From a bacterium (GTDB lineage: Bacteria > JAJVIF01), in contig JAJVIF010000001.1 in NCBI GenBank assembly GCA_022072165.1, positions 62,001 to 126,000 on the forward strand: a stretch of DNA of 64,000 nucleotides, read 5' to 3'. The notes beneath the pieces were generated by a model. The model was not told the DNA's origin. It saw nothing but the letters and a program-made list of their open reading frames with translations, and did not search any database. Below, piece by piece: positions 51,711 to 59,879 of this stretch. Position 1 is the stretch's first letter. Every line of letters starts with the position of its first letter. The position numbers and the translations under genes were made by a program.

Positions 51711-53816
51711 ATGACCGCCGTGAAGTCGCCCCTGGGGCTCATCCGGAATATCGGGATCGCCGCACACGTGGACGCGGGTAAAACCACTACCACGGAGCGC
51801 ATCCTGTACTACACCGGCCGCAGCCACAAAATGGGAGAGGTCCACGAAGGGACCGCCACCATGGACTGGATGGCACAGGAGCGGGAGCGGGGGATCACCA
51901 TCACCTCCGCCGCCACCTATTGCCAGTGGAAAGACCACCAGATCAACATCATCGACACTCCGGGGCACGTCGACTTCACCATGGAAGTCGAGCGCTCCCT
52001 GCGGGTGATGGATGGGGTCGTGGCGGTCTTCTGCGCCGTCGGCGGCGTCCAGAGCCAGTCCGAAACAGTCTGGCGACAGGCCGACCGCTATCGTGTGCCG
52101 CGGGTCGTGTTCATCAACAAGATGGACCGCACCGGCGCTGACTTTAAGCGCGTCGTGGAGCAGATCCGCAAGCGCCTCCGCACCCGGGCCGTGCCGATCC
52201 ACATCCCCTGGGGTGCGGAAGACAAGTTCAACGGCATCGTGGATGTCCTCTCCCGGATCCTCTACACCTTCGATGAGGAAGGAAATCTCATCGAGAACCG
52301 GGAGATTCCGGCGGAGTTGCAGGCGGATCTCGACGAGGCCACCGAAGACCTGGTCTCGGCCCTAACCGACTACGACGAAGCCATCATGGAGAAGTACCTC
52401 GAGGGCGATCTGGACCTCGAACTCATGAAGGCGACCCTGCGCAAAGCTACGATCGCCATGCAGGTGACGCCGGTCCTGTGCGGCTCGGCGTACAAGAAAA
52501 AGGGCGTCCAGCTCATGCTCGATGCCGTCCTCGATTACCTGCCCTCGCCCCTCGACATCCCCACCATGACCGCCACCGAAAAGGATGGCGATGGGGACGA
52601 AATGCTGATCGAACCCGATCCCGAGAAGCCGTTCGCGGGGCTGGCGTTCAAGATTATGACCGACCCCTACCTGGGGAAGCTGACCTACATCCGGGTGTAC
52701 CAGGGGACCCTGAGCCAGGGCGCAATGGTCTTCAACACCCGCGAGGGAAAGAAGGAGCGCATCTCCAAGCTCCTCCGGATGCACGCGAACCACAAGGAAG
52801 AAATGGCCGCCATGCAGGCCGGGGAGATCTGCGCCGTGGGGGGCCTGAAGTTCACCACCACCGGCGATACCCTCATGGCCGAGGATATCGATTACGTCCT
52901 GGAGAGCATTCACGTCCCGGAGCCGGTGATGGGGGTTGCCATCGAGCCCTTCACTGCCCAGGATCAGGACAAACTCTCGACCGCGCTGCATCGCCTCGCT
53001 GAGGAAGACCCCACCTTCCGGACCCAGGTCGATCCCGAGACCGGGCAGACCATCATCCGGGGGATGGGTGAGCTCCACCTCGACATCATCGTGGACCGCA
53101 TCAAACGCGAGTTCAATGTCGGCGCGAAAGTCGGCAAGCCGCAGGTGGCCTATCGCGAAGCCATCACCCAGTCGGTGAAAATCGAAGAGAAGCACGTCCG
53201 GCAGTCCGGCGGCAAGGGCCAGTATGCCCATGTCGTGATCGAGGTCGAGCCCGTGGAAGAGCACGAGCTGGCGGAGCTCACGGAGGGCAAGGCCGACGAC
53301 GCCGGGATTGTCTTCATTGACAAGATCACCGGTGGTGTCATTCCCAAGCAGTTCATCCCGCCGGTGGAACGTGGGATCCGGGCCGCCGCTGCTGGCGGTG
53401 CGCACAGCCCCTATCCGCTCATCAATACCCGGGTCCGCCTGGTGTTCGGCTCCTTCCACGATGTGGACTCCTCCGAAATGGCCTTTGAGATCTGCGGGTC
53501 CAAGGCCATCAAGGAAGCCGTCAAGAAAGCGCGTCCGGTCCTCAAAGAGCCGATCATGAAGGTCGAGATCGAGACCCCGGAAGAGTTCATGGGGGATGTC
53601 ATCGGCGACCTCTCCAGCCGTCGCGGCATGGTAGAGCGAACCGAGGCCAAGGGCGATGGCATGATGACCATCGTTGGCTACGTCCCCTTGAGCGAGATGT
53701 TTGGGTACACGACCGACCTGCGGTCGAAGTCCCAGGGACGCGCCAGCTCCATCATGGAGTTCAGCCACTACGACACCGTGCCGTCGCACCTGGCGGCGGA
53801 ACTGGCAACCGTGTAG
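51711..53816 (+). CDS. fusA: Elongation factor G
   Basis: GTPase that drives translocation, 701 aa. G motifs are [16 protein letters not shown] (G1), [10 protein letters not shown] (switch I), DTPGHVDF (G3) and NKMDRTGAD (G4). Domains II to V follow, ending with [19 protein letters not shown] near the C-terminus. ATG 51711 is used because AAGGAGA precedes it and the upstream open frame is not conserved. It is separated from rpsG by a structured leader. No tuf follows; the operon stops at a terminator. Confidence 0.97.
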   Translation: MTAVKSPLGLIRNIGIAAHVDAGKTTTTERILYYTGRSHKMGEVHEGTATMDWMAQERERGITITSAATYCQWKDHQINIIDTPGHVDFTMEVERSLRVMDGVVAVFCAVGGVQSQSETVWRQADRYRVPRVVFINKMDRTGADFKRVVEQIRKRLRTRAVPIHIPWGAEDKFNGIVDVLSRILYTFDEEGNLIENREIPAELQADLDEATEDLVSALTDYDEAIMEKYLEGDLDLELMKATLRKATIAMQVTPVLCGSAYKKKGVQLMLDAVLDYLPSPLDIPTMTATEKDGDGDEMLIEPDPEKPFAGLAFKIMTDPYLGKLTYIRVYQGTLSQGAMVFNTREGKKERISKLLRMHANHKEEMAAMQAGEICAVGGLKFTTTGDTLMAEDIDYVLESIHVPEPVMGVAIEPFTAQDQDKLSTALHRLAEEDPTFRTQVDPETGQTIIRGMGELHLDIIVDRIKREFNVGAKVGKPQVAYREAITQSVKIEEKHVRQSGGKGQYAHVVIEVEPVEEHELAELTEGKADDAGIVFIDKITGGVIPKQFIPPVERGIRAAAAGGAHSPYPLINTRVRLVFGSFHDVDSSEMAFEICGSKAIKEAVKKARPVLKEPIMKVEIETPEEFMGDVIGDLSSRRGMVERTEAKGDGMMTIVGYVPLSEMFGYTTDLRSKSQGRASSIMEFSHYDTVPSHLAAELATV

Positions 53817-53856
53817 CTGTAAAGCTGTCAGGGTTCGCCACGGTACGAAGCAACAG

Positions 53857-53888
53857 ACGGCGCAGCCTCGGCTGCGCCGTGTTGTTTG
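53857..53888 (+). terminator. Rho-independent terminator after fusA
   Basis: ACGGCGCAGCC (53857-53867) pairs perfectly with GGCTGCGCCGT (53870-53880), followed by GTTGTTTG. Confidence 0.8.
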
Positions 53889-53945
53889 TGGTGCTTGCTG
53901 GGAGATTGCAGCGATGACATATTGAAGCCTGTGTTATCGCTGGAG

Positions 53946-53974
53946 TTGACATGGTATTGGGGAGGTGTTATTTT
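53946..53974 (+). promoter_or_regulatory. Consensus promoter of the cysteine-rich protein gene
   Basis: TTGACA (53946-53951) and TATTTT (53969-53974) with a 17-bp spacer. The tandem repeat starts at the next base, so transcription begins inside the repeat. Confidence 0.75.
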
Positions 53975-54012
53975 CTCCCTATCTCCCTATCTCCCTATCT
54001 CCCTATCTCCCT
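53975..54012 (+). repeat. Tandem repeat, 4.75 copies of CTCCCTAT
   Basis: Four perfect copies of the 8-mer CTCCCTAT and a final CTCCCT. The array covers the expected transcription start and the first part of the leader. Pure repeats of this size often change copy number by slippage. Confidence 0.9.
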
Positions 54013-54029
54013 GCCATGGCAGGTGGGAG
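54007..54029 (+). promoter_or_regulatory. Hairpin beside the ribosome binding site
   Basis: CTCC plus CTGCCA (54007-54016) pairs with TGGCAG (54017-54022) and GGAG (54026-54029) across a three-base bulge. The ribosome site GGAGG (54031-54035) starts two bases later. Confidence 0.55.
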
Positions 54030-54041
54030 CGGAGGCAAGGC

Positions 54042-54461
54042 ATGTTAGGTAAGTCTCTGCCAGCACTGGGTTGGACCCCGTTGTTGGTACTCTGCTTTCT
54101 GCTTAGCCCGCTCCTTCAGGTCAACGCAGTCGCTGGATGCTGCTGGTTTTTGGAAGACTGCGCGACGGGCTGGTACGAGTGTGAGATCTACTGTGACGGC
54201 AGTTATCCGAACTGTATAGTCTATGAGAACTGCCAGGGCCAGGACGTGATCGGAAGTGGATGCGCAAGCGGCATCCTGTCCTGTGCTGGGCAGTACATCG
54301 AGTGCAACGGGTCCTACTTTTTGACCAGTTGCGAATGCGATCAGACTTTTGATCGCAACTCCTGCCCTCCAACTCTCACTCAGTGCATCGACGGTGATCC
54401 GCCATGCCACTGGGACATGCATTACATCCTCAAGTGCGACACGCCCAATCCTTGCTGTTAG
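54042..54461 (+). CDS. Small secreted cysteine-rich protein
   Basis: 139 aa. ATG 54042 has GGAGG 6 nt upstream; an upstream frame-open start would run through the repeat and spoil the signal peptide. The signal (MLGKSLPALGWTPLLVLCFL, cut near VNA) leaves about 110 residues with 18 cysteines, roughly one in six, and clusters such as GCCWF and NPCC. Trp, Tyr and acidic residues are common. No known motif is recognised. Such content points to many disulfides and a compact extracellular or periplasmic protein. A lipoprotein gene follows after 19 nt and is probably in the same transcript. Confidence 0.78.
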   Translation: MLGKSLPALGWTPLLVLCFLLSPLLQVNAVAGCCWFLEDCATGWYECEIYCDGSYPNCIVYENCQGQDVIGSGCASGILSCAGQYIECNGSYFLTSCECDQTFDRNSCPPTLTQCIDGDPPCHWDMHYILKCDTPNPCC

Positions 54462-54480
54462 CAAAAAGGAGTCTCCCCTG

Positions 54481-55509
54481 ATGAAGAAGCTCAATACGAC
54501 AGTCCTGCGCCTCGGCTTGGCTGCCATCCTCGCGCTGACCGCCTGCAACGCGGCGAAGGTTGCAACAGAGCACGCCCCGGTGGCTGGCAGGGAGCAGACC
54601 ACTCCCCCGACCGCCGTGGCCGGCTGGAAGCCGTCGACTGGATTTGCCCCCCTGGCAGCAGGGGAGGCGGACGCCCAGATCTTCTGGCAGGCCATGCACA
54701 CGAAGGCAGACCTCGCCGAGGCCCTGCGCCACTACTACCGGATTGAAGGGAGTTTCCCCACGGATCCTGCAGCACTGTTCGAGCGCGGCGCACTCTTTCA
54801 TGTCCCTGCCGGTGTGCCGGAAGGGGAGTCTCCTTTCGTGACGTTGGGGCCAGATGAGTTGCCGGCTGATGGGCGAACCGGTATCCGGGTCATTCCAACA
54901 GTCTGGGAGATCGTCCGGACCTCGGGCGACGCCGCTCCGATTGTCCTGGAAGTGCGTCTGGATAATCTGATCTCGATGGTCGGGAAAGAACTGACCAACA
55001 CCCCGGTCCGAAGCGCATCGAGTTTGCAGGCCGACTATGCCAGCCTCTGGGCGCAGCATCCGTTGCCCAGCGATGGAGAAGTGCAGCAGTCAGCAGAAAA
55101 GGCCGCGAACGGCTACCTCTTCGCCTCCAGTTCCTGGGAGGATGCGCAAATCCGGCTGCTGGATGTCGCACTGCGGACCCGTCTGACCACCTTCATCCAG
55201 TGTCGCGGGCGCATGCCAGCGACCTGGGAGGAAGTCCTGGCCCTGACTCAGGAGGAGCCGCTCGGTTACCAGAACCAGCGCGAGCTGGCTGCGCCGCTCA
55301 CGACTGAAACCCGGGGAGTACTGCTGAGTGTGGATAAGTCTGACCTCACCGTCCGACTGCGCCGAAAACCTGCAGTTCCCGCAGTCGACACCGTCTATCT
55401 GCGCTACCGGCTAAGCCTGGATGGCGAGGGACTGGAGCGTGCAGAAGCCGCTATGTCTGCGGCAGAGGGGTCGCAGTTCGAGCCCCTCCTGGTTGCGATG
55501 CTACATTAG
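54481..55509 (+). CDS. Lipoprotein of unknown function
   Basis: 342 aa. ATG 54481 has AAGGAG 8 nt upstream and yields a lipoprotein signal with lipobox LTAC (Cys about residue 22). The mature N-terminus is Pro/Ala rich. Two stretches, LRHYYRIEGSFPTDPAALFE and TFIQCRGRMPATWEEVLALT, resemble the helix-turn seen after the N-terminal helix of pilin-like proteins, which may indicate an internal duplication. No enzymatic motif is seen. It is the second gene of the cysteine-rich protein operon and ends at a terminator. Confidence 0.7.
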   Translation: MKKLNTTVLRLGLAAILALTACNAAKVATEHAPVAGREQTTPPTAVAGWKPSTGFAPLAAGEADAQIFWQAMHTKADLAEALRHYYRIEGSFPTDPAALFERGALFHVPAGVPEGESPFVTLGPDELPADGRTGIRVIPTVWEIVRTSGDAAPIVLEVRLDNLISMVGKELTNTPVRSASSLQADYASLWAQHPLPSDGEVQQSAEKAANGYLFASSSWEDAQIRLLDVALRTRLTTFIQCRGRMPATWEEVLALTQEEPLGYQNQRELAAPLTTETRGVLLSVDKSDLTVRLRRKPAVPAVDTVYLRYRLSLDGEGLERAEAAMSAAEGSQFEPLLVAMLH

Positions 55510-55549
55510 CTCCTCGTGCCCCAACGCTGCGCCGCAATCGAACACTCGT

Positions 55550-55580
55550 GCCCCAGCGGCTCTCGCTGGGGCTTTGCGTT
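55550..55580 (+). terminator. Rho-independent terminator
   Basis: GCCCCAGCG (55550-55558) pairs with CGCTGGGGC (55564-55572), followed by TTTGCGTTT. It closes the cysteine-rich protein and lipoprotein operon. Confidence 0.8.
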
Positions 55581-55586
55581 TCTCGC

Positions 55587-55615
55587 TTGACTCCGCAGTG
55601 CGCTCCCTCTATATT
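55587..55615 (+). promoter_or_regulatory. Promoter of a probably leaderless ArsR-family gene
   Basis: TTGACT (55587-55592) and TATATT (55610-55615) are 17 bp apart. The GTG start is 7 nt after the -10 and no ribosome site exists. Confidence 0.75.
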
Positions 55616-55622
55616 TAACCGA

Positions 55623-56024
55623 GTGGTTACTAAACCAGACAGTTCAGCAGCGACTCCCGATCCCGACGCCCTAAGCGCGGTCTTCGGCGCGCTCGCTGAT
55701 CCCACCCGACGCGCCATCCTCCGTCGCCTCAGCCAGGGCGATGCCTCGGTGAGCGAGATCGCACGTCCCTTCGCGATGTCCCTTCCTGCCGTTTCGAAAC
55801 ATCTGCGGGTGCTGGAACGAGCCGGGCTGATCCGCCGAAGTCGGCAGGCGCAGTCGCGTCCCTGCACCCTGGATGCCGCCCCGCTCAAAGCCGCAGCGGA
55901 GTGGGTCGGAACTTATCGCGAATTCTGGGAGGGGAGCCTGGATCGCTTGGATGCTTACCTCACCGAACTACAACAGCTCACAGCGCCGCTTTTGAAGGAG
56001 CCTTTCGATGACCCCGAGTCCTGA
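55623..56024 (+). CDS. ArsR-family transcriptional regulator
   Basis: Winged-helix repressor of 133 aa. It shows ALSAVFGALADPTRRAILRR, the recognition helix MSLPAVSKHLRVLERAGLI and the wing RRSRQAQSRPCTLD, as in ArsR proteins paired with AHSA1 genes. There is no metal-binding ELCVCD motif, so it is not a metal sensor of the classical kind. GTG 55623 fits the promoter; an in-frame ATG at 55548 lies within the preceding terminator. The last 17 bases overlap the next gene. Confidence 0.85.
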   Translation: MVTKPDSSAATPDPDALSAVFGALADPTRRAILRRLSQGDASVSEIARPFAMSLPAVSKHLRVLERAGLIRRSRQAQSRPCTLDAAPLKAAAEWVGTYREFWEGSLDRLDAYLTELQQLTAPLLKEPFDDPES

Positions 56025-56997
56025 TGCCCCGGTCCACTGCTACGAAGTCCAGGGCAACTGCCTGATCTTTCACCGCGACTTCGCCTTCCCCCGCGCCCTG
56101 GTCTATCAGGCCTGGACCGATTCCGCCCACCTGGACCACTGGTGGGGACCCCTGGGATTCCGCAACACCACCGAAGAGTTCGACTTCCGGGAAGGGGGCG
56201 TCTGGAAGCTGATCATGCACGGACCGGATGGCACCGACTACCCGAACCGGTTGCGGTACACCACCATCACGCCGCATGAGCGGATCGCGTACCGCCACGA
56301 TGAAGGAGGCGATGAGGATCTCCATGCCTTCGATGTAACCGTGGACTTCATCGAACTCAGCGAAGGAGGGACCCGGGTCACGATGTGTCTCGCCTTTGCC
56401 AGCCCAGAGACAGCACAACAGATCATCGAGAGTGCCGGCGCCATCGAAGGGCACCGGGGGACCATGCTCCGGCTGGAGCGATTCGTCCCCGTGCTCATCG
56501 ATCGGGAAGTCAGCACCAAGGCAGGCTTCCTCATCATGACCCGGACTCTTGCGGCTCCCAGAGACCTCGTCTGGCGCGCCTGGACTGAAGCTGGCATGCT
56601 GGCGCGCTGGTTCGGGCCGGAAGCCTTCTCGGTCCCGCACTGTACAGTCGACCTGCGGGTGGGGGGGAAATGGCATCTGGCGATGCAGGCCCCGGATGGC
56701 AACATCTTCTGGTGCGGCGGGGAGTATCGCCGCATCGAAGCGCCATCACAGTTGGTGTACCGAGACTTTTTCTCCAACGAAGCAGGTGAGATCGTCTCGC
56801 CAGAGGCATTCGGCATGCCGGACTATCCGTCGGAAAATCTGATGACAGTGGACTTCGAGGAACTCTCCGAACAGTCCACTCGGATCACCCTCACAGCATC
56901 GACCGACATCGCCATCGCCATGAAGTACATGGCGGATCTCGGCTGGAGCAGCTCACTGGTGAAACTGGAGATCCTCCTGGCAGAGCCGCTGTCCTGA
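56008..56997 (+). CDS. Double AHSA1/SRPBCC-domain protein
   Basis: 329 aa made of two related START-like domains. The first has FPRALVYQAWTDSAHLDHWW (from about residue 27) and the second APRDLVWRAWTEAGMLARWF (from about 182), so the protein is an internal duplication. This fold makes a hydrophobic ligand cavity. GAAGGAG lies about 10 nt before ATG, inside the ArsR gene. ArsR-AHSA1 pairs are common, usually with one domain. The ligand is unknown. Confidence 0.87.
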   Translation: MTPSPDAPVHCYEVQGNCLIFHRDFAFPRALVYQAWTDSAHLDHWWGPLGFRNTTEEFDFREGGVWKLIMHGPDGTDYPNRLRYTTITPHERIAYRHDEGGDEDLHAFDVTVDFIELSEGGTRVTMCLAFASPETAQQIIESAGAIEGHRGTMLRLERFVPVLIDREVSTKAGFLIMTRTLAAPRDLVWRAWTEAGMLARWFGPEAFSVPHCTVDLRVGGKWHLAMQAPDGNIFWCGGEYRRIEAPSQLVYRDFFSNEAGEIVSPEAFGMPDYPSENLMTVDFEELSEQSTRITLTASTDIAIAMKYMADLGWSSSLVKLEILLAEPLS

Positions 56998-57025
56998 CAG
57001 TCGCTTTGTTCCACCCGAAAGTGGC

Positions 57026-57055
57026 GAGCAGCGAGGCCGCTGGGCCTCGCTGCTC
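57026..57055 (+). other. Long perfect hairpin after the AHSA1 gene
   Basis: GAGCAGCGAGGCC (57026-57038) pairs with GGCCTCGCTGCTC (57043-57055) over GCTG. No T tract follows, so termination efficiency is uncertain. The rest of the 408-nt gap (56998-57405) holds the ribosomal promoter and its leader; no gene is seen. Confidence 0.65.
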
Positions 57056-57228
57056 TCGCATAGGGGGAAGACGCTCCAGGCTTTGGGATCACGATCGATT
57101 CATCCTTCGAAGTCTTTCGCGGCTCTTCTGATGCCTCGATTAGTGATGCAGAGTAGGAGCCTGCCCGTTGCCCCAGGGTTCACGAGCACGACTGTCCGGG
57201 CGACTCTTAAATTTTTCAGAATGGGGAC

Positions 57229-57257
57229 TTGCATCTCTTGTAGAGGCGCGTTATCCT
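57229..57257 (+). promoter_or_regulatory. Promoter of the rpmG-rpsJ-S10 operon with AT-rich upstream element
   Basis: TTGCAT (57229-57234) and TATCCT (57252-57257) are spaced by 17 bp. An AT-rich run TTAAATTTTT just upstream could act as an UP element. The leader is about 140 nt and includes a GTGCC/GGCAC hairpin near its start. Confidence 0.7.
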
Positions 57258-57405
57258 CCTCAGTCCGTGCCCGTAACAGGCACACTCACCCGCGGGTAAA
57301 GTGGGTCAAGGCCAGGTCTCCTGGATCCCCCCACCTGCCCCCCGCGGATCTTGCGTTGTCTGAGGGCCTAGTGCCCGCAGCCAAGGGAAAGGGGATCACC
57401 CCAGC

Positions 57406-57570
57406 ATGGCTAAGAGCGATGTCCGCCCTGTGATCCACCTGGCGTGCGAGACCTGTAAGCGTCGGAACTACCACACCGAGAAGAATCGCCGGAATACGGC
57501 GGCCAAGCTCGAGTTGAAGAAGTTCTGCCCCTTCTGCCGCAGCCATACCCTGCATAAAGAGACCAAGTAG
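57406..57570 (+). CDS. rpmG: 50S ribosomal protein L33
   Basis: 54-aa large-subunit protein. It reads [20 protein letters not shown] followed by a second pair in FCPFCRSHT, so it is the zinc-binding form with two CxxC motifs. AAGGGAAAGGGG lies upstream of ATG. L33 normally precedes secE; here it is the first gene of the S10 operon, 18 nt before rpsJ. Confidence 0.95.
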   Translation: MAKSDVRPVIHLACETCKRRNYHTEKNRRNTAAKLELKKFCPFCRSHTLHKETK

Positions 57571-57588
57571 GCAGTCTGGGAGCGCGCG

Positions 57589-57909
57589 ATGGCGAAGCAG
57601 AAGATCCGCATCAAGCTCAAGGCGTACGACACCAACCTCCTCGATCAGTCCGCCCGGAAGATCGTGGAGACCGCCCGCAAGTCGGGCGCTGAGGTGTCGG
57701 GGCCAGTGCCGCTGCCGATCAAGCACGAGGTTTATTGCGTCATTCGCGGACCTCACGTCGATAAGGAAAGCCGGGAGCACTTCGAGATCCGCACGCACAA
57801 GCGGCTCATCGACATCCACCGGCCGACCCAGGAAACGGTCGATGCCCTGACGCAGCTGGAGCTGCCCGCGGGTGTCGATGCCGAGATCAAGACTAAAGTC
57901 ACTAACTGA
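57589..57909 (+). CDS. rpsJ: 30S ribosomal protein S10
   Basis: 106-aa small-subunit protein, also NusE in antitermination. It shows [18 protein letters not shown] near the start, GPVPLPIK and the conserved [14 protein letters not shown] loop. GGGAG lies just before ATG. It opens the canonical S10 gene order here, after rpmG. Confidence 0.98.
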   Translation: MAKQKIRIKLKAYDTNLLDQSARKIVETARKSGAEVSGPVPLPIKHEVYCVIRGPHVDKESREHFEIRTHKRLIDIHRPTQETVDALTQLELPAGVDAEIKTKVTN

Positions 57910-57979
57910 CGTTCCCGGACGCGGATGCGTCTGGACCCGCTGCCGGCCATCAGGTCGGTAAGGCCGAAGGGAGCCATAT

Positions 57980-58708
57980 ATGGCCTACGGACATCGTCGC
58001 TACAAAGGGTCTCGCGCCCAGGCGTTTGGCTACAAGCGCGGGATGACCACCATCCTCAATGAGGATGGCACCGCGCTGGGCGTAACGCTCATTGAGCTGA
58101 CTCCCATGACCGTCACCCAGGTGAAAACTGCCGCCACCGATGGCTATTCTGCGTTGCAGATTGGCCTGGAGCCCACGGCCCCCCATCGTCTCTCCAAGGC
58201 GGAACTGGGGCACCTTCAACGGGATGCCGCGGCCAGTCTCCCGGCCTTCCGCCTGCTCAAAGAGCTGCGGGATCCGGAGACCGTCACCCCCGTCGGGGAG
58301 GTCATCCCCACCGAGCAGTTTGCCGCCGGGCACCTGATCAATGTGCAGGCCACCAGCAAGGGCAAGGGATTCGCGGGTGTCGTGAAGCGCTATCACTTTC
58401 ACGGCCAGGACCGCACCCACGGCGTCAGCCAGGTGCACCGCAAGCCGATGACCGGTGGCGCGACCGACGCTGCCCGGACCATGCCGGGCTCCAAGCGCCC
58501 CGGACATATGGGCCACGAGACCGTGACGGTCCGCAACCTGCGGATTGTCCACCGGGATGACGAGCTCAATCTGATCGCCGTCGCTGGGGCGGTCCCCGGA
58601 CCGACCGGCTCCCTCGTGAAGCTCTCCTATCAGGGCGAGTTCCGCGAAAAGAAGGCGATCTACACCGGCGCTCGCGTTGGTCAGCAGAAGCAGAAGAAAA
58701 AGAAGTAG
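57980..58708 (+). CDS. rplC: 50S ribosomal protein L3
   Basis: Binds the start of the 23S 3' domain near the peptidyl transferase centre, 242 aa. The extended loop contains [14 protein letters not shown], and [18 protein letters not shown] closes it. It is longer than E. coli L3 at the N-terminus ([16 protein letters not shown]). GAAGGGAG lies about 7 nt before ATG. A 182-nt structured gap follows it. Confidence 0.96.
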   Translation: MAYGHRRYKGSRAQAFGYKRGMTTILNEDGTALGVTLIELTPMTVTQVKTAATDGYSALQIGLEPTAPHRLSKAELGHLQRDAAASLPAFRLLKELRDPETVTPVGEVIPTEQFAAGHLINVQATSKGKGFAGVVKRYHFHGQDRTHGVSQVHRKPMTGGATDAARTMPGSKRPGHMGHETVTVRNLRIVHRDDELNLIAVAGAVPGPTGSLVKLSYQGEFREKKAIYTGARVGQQKQKKKK

Positions 58709-58719
58709 TCCGTCCGCGT

Positions 58720-58863
58720 GTCCCCGTTGGGGACCCGCCGTTTGCCAGGGTACGGTGCGGGTGGCTCCCCCGGAGTATCCCCACCATCGCAAGTGCTGCG
58801 GAGTGGCAAGTTTCGGCCCCGGGCCGATGAGTCGCTCTGGCGCGATCCCCCTGACGGGGTCGC
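58720..58863 (+). other. Structured spacer between rplC and rplD
   Basis: The 182-nt gap carries GTCCCC/GGGGAC (58720-58734) and GCGATCCCC/GGGGTCGC with a bulged T (58842-58863). No T tract or reading frame is apparent. Such a gap is unusual between L3 and L4 genes. Confidence 0.6.
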
Positions 58864-58890
58864 AATCCGAAGGAAGGGTCGAACACGGCC

Positions 58891-59547
58891 ATGGTCCAGG
58901 TTGCCAAAAAAGACACCGCCGGCAAAGCGACCGGGAACGTCGAAGTTCCCGCCCCGGCGGCGTTAACGGCCAACGACTACGCCATCGTGGCGCGCTCCAT
59001 CGAGCGCCAGCGGGCTAACGCCCGCCAGCCCTGGGCGCACACCAAAACTCGGGCCGAAGTGTCCGGTGGTGGTAAAAAGCCCTGGCGGCAGAAGGGGACC
59101 GGCCGCGCCCGTGCCGGGTCTTCCCGAAGCCCCCTCTGGCGGCACGGTGGTGTGACTTGGGGTCCCCGCAATACGCGGGTCTGGTCCAAGGGCCTGAACA
59201 AGAAGGAGCGCCAGCGCGCGATTCGCGTCGCCATCCAGGACCACGCCCTCCGGGGTTCCATGGTTCTGCTGGATGGCCTCGCCATCGCGAAGCCCCGCAC
59301 GAAAGATGCGGCAGCCGTCCTGGCGAGCCTCGGCCTCACCGGCAAGATTCTCGTGGTGGTCGATAACCCGACTCCCGAGACTGCTGAAGCCCACGACGCG
59401 ATCGTGAAGTCCTTCCGCAACCTCGACCGGGTGACAGTCCTCCCGGCCGCCCGTATTAACGCCATGCTGCTCGTGGGGCACAACCATATGGTGTGCACCA
59501 CCGGGGCCTGGGATGCCATCCAGTCCACCTGGTTCAAGCAGGCGTAA
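58891..59547 (+). CDS. rplD: 50S ribosomal protein L4
   Basis: 218-aa protein whose long loop lines the exit tunnel. The loop reads ARQPWAHTKTRAEVSGGGKK then PWRQKGTGRARAGSSRSPLW, the site where macrolide changes arise in other bacteria; the sequence is wild type there. In E. coli L4 also represses its operon. AAGGAAGGG lies upstream of ATG at a rather long distance. Confidence 0.97.
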   Translation: MVQVAKKDTAGKATGNVEVPAPAALTANDYAIVARSIERQRANARQPWAHTKTRAEVSGGGKKPWRQKGTGRARAGSSRSPLWRHGGVTWGPRNTRVWSKGLNKKERQRAIRVAIQDHALRGSMVLLDGLAIAKPRTKDAAAVLASLGLTGKILVVVDNPTPETAEAHDAIVKSFRNLDRVTVLPAARINAMLLVGHNHMVCTTGAWDAIQSTWFKQA

Positions 59548-59558
59548 AGGAGGCTTCG

Positions 59559-59846
59559 ATGCATCTGTACGACGTGATTCAGGCCCCGATCCTCACGGAA
59601 AAGGCCCACATCCAGACCGTCGGGGCGAAGTACTCCTTCAAGGTGCACCCCCGGGCGAACAAGATCCAGATCAAGCATGCGATCGAGGCGCTCTACGGCG
59701 TCTCGGTGACAGACGTCAATACCGCCAGCTTCATGGGCAAGGTGAAGGGCTCCTGGCGTCGCAAGGGCAGCCGTCCTGACTGGAAAAAGGCTGTCGTCAC
59801 CCTGAAGGAAGGGGATGTCATCGAGGAGCTCTTCGAGGCCGCCTAG
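59559..59846 (+). CDS. rplW: 50S ribosomal protein L23
   Basis: 95-aa tunnel-exit protein that docks trigger factor and SRP. It reads LYDVIQAPILTEKAHIQTVG and has the loop before SWRRKGSRPDWKKAVVTL. ATG 59559 follows AAAGGAGG by 5 nt; an upstream in-frame start would overlap rplD. Gap to rplD is 11 nt. Confidence 0.96.
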   Translation: MHLYDVIQAPILTEKAHIQTVGAKYSFKVHPRANKIQIKHAIEALYGVSVTDVNTASFMGKVKGSWRRKGSRPDWKKAVVTLKEGDVIEELFEAA

Positions 59847-59879
59847 TGCGGTCGCGGGAACAGACGAGGACACCAGACC

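Noticed and set aside
53975-54012. CRISPR array
   Set aside because: The repeat is an 8-bp tandem unit without spacers; no cas genes are present.
53886-54041. Longer version of the cysteine-rich protein starting upstream
   Set aside because: It would translate the promoter and the 8-bp repeat, has no ribosome site and hides the signal peptide.
53889-57228. Mobile genetic element between fusA and the S10 operon
   Set aside because: No integrase, transposase, terminal repeats or target duplication is visible; only the unusual gene content suggests insertion.
57083-57433. Open frame in the rpmG leader
   Set aside because: It runs through the promoter and has no ribosome site; codon use is unlike the neighbours.
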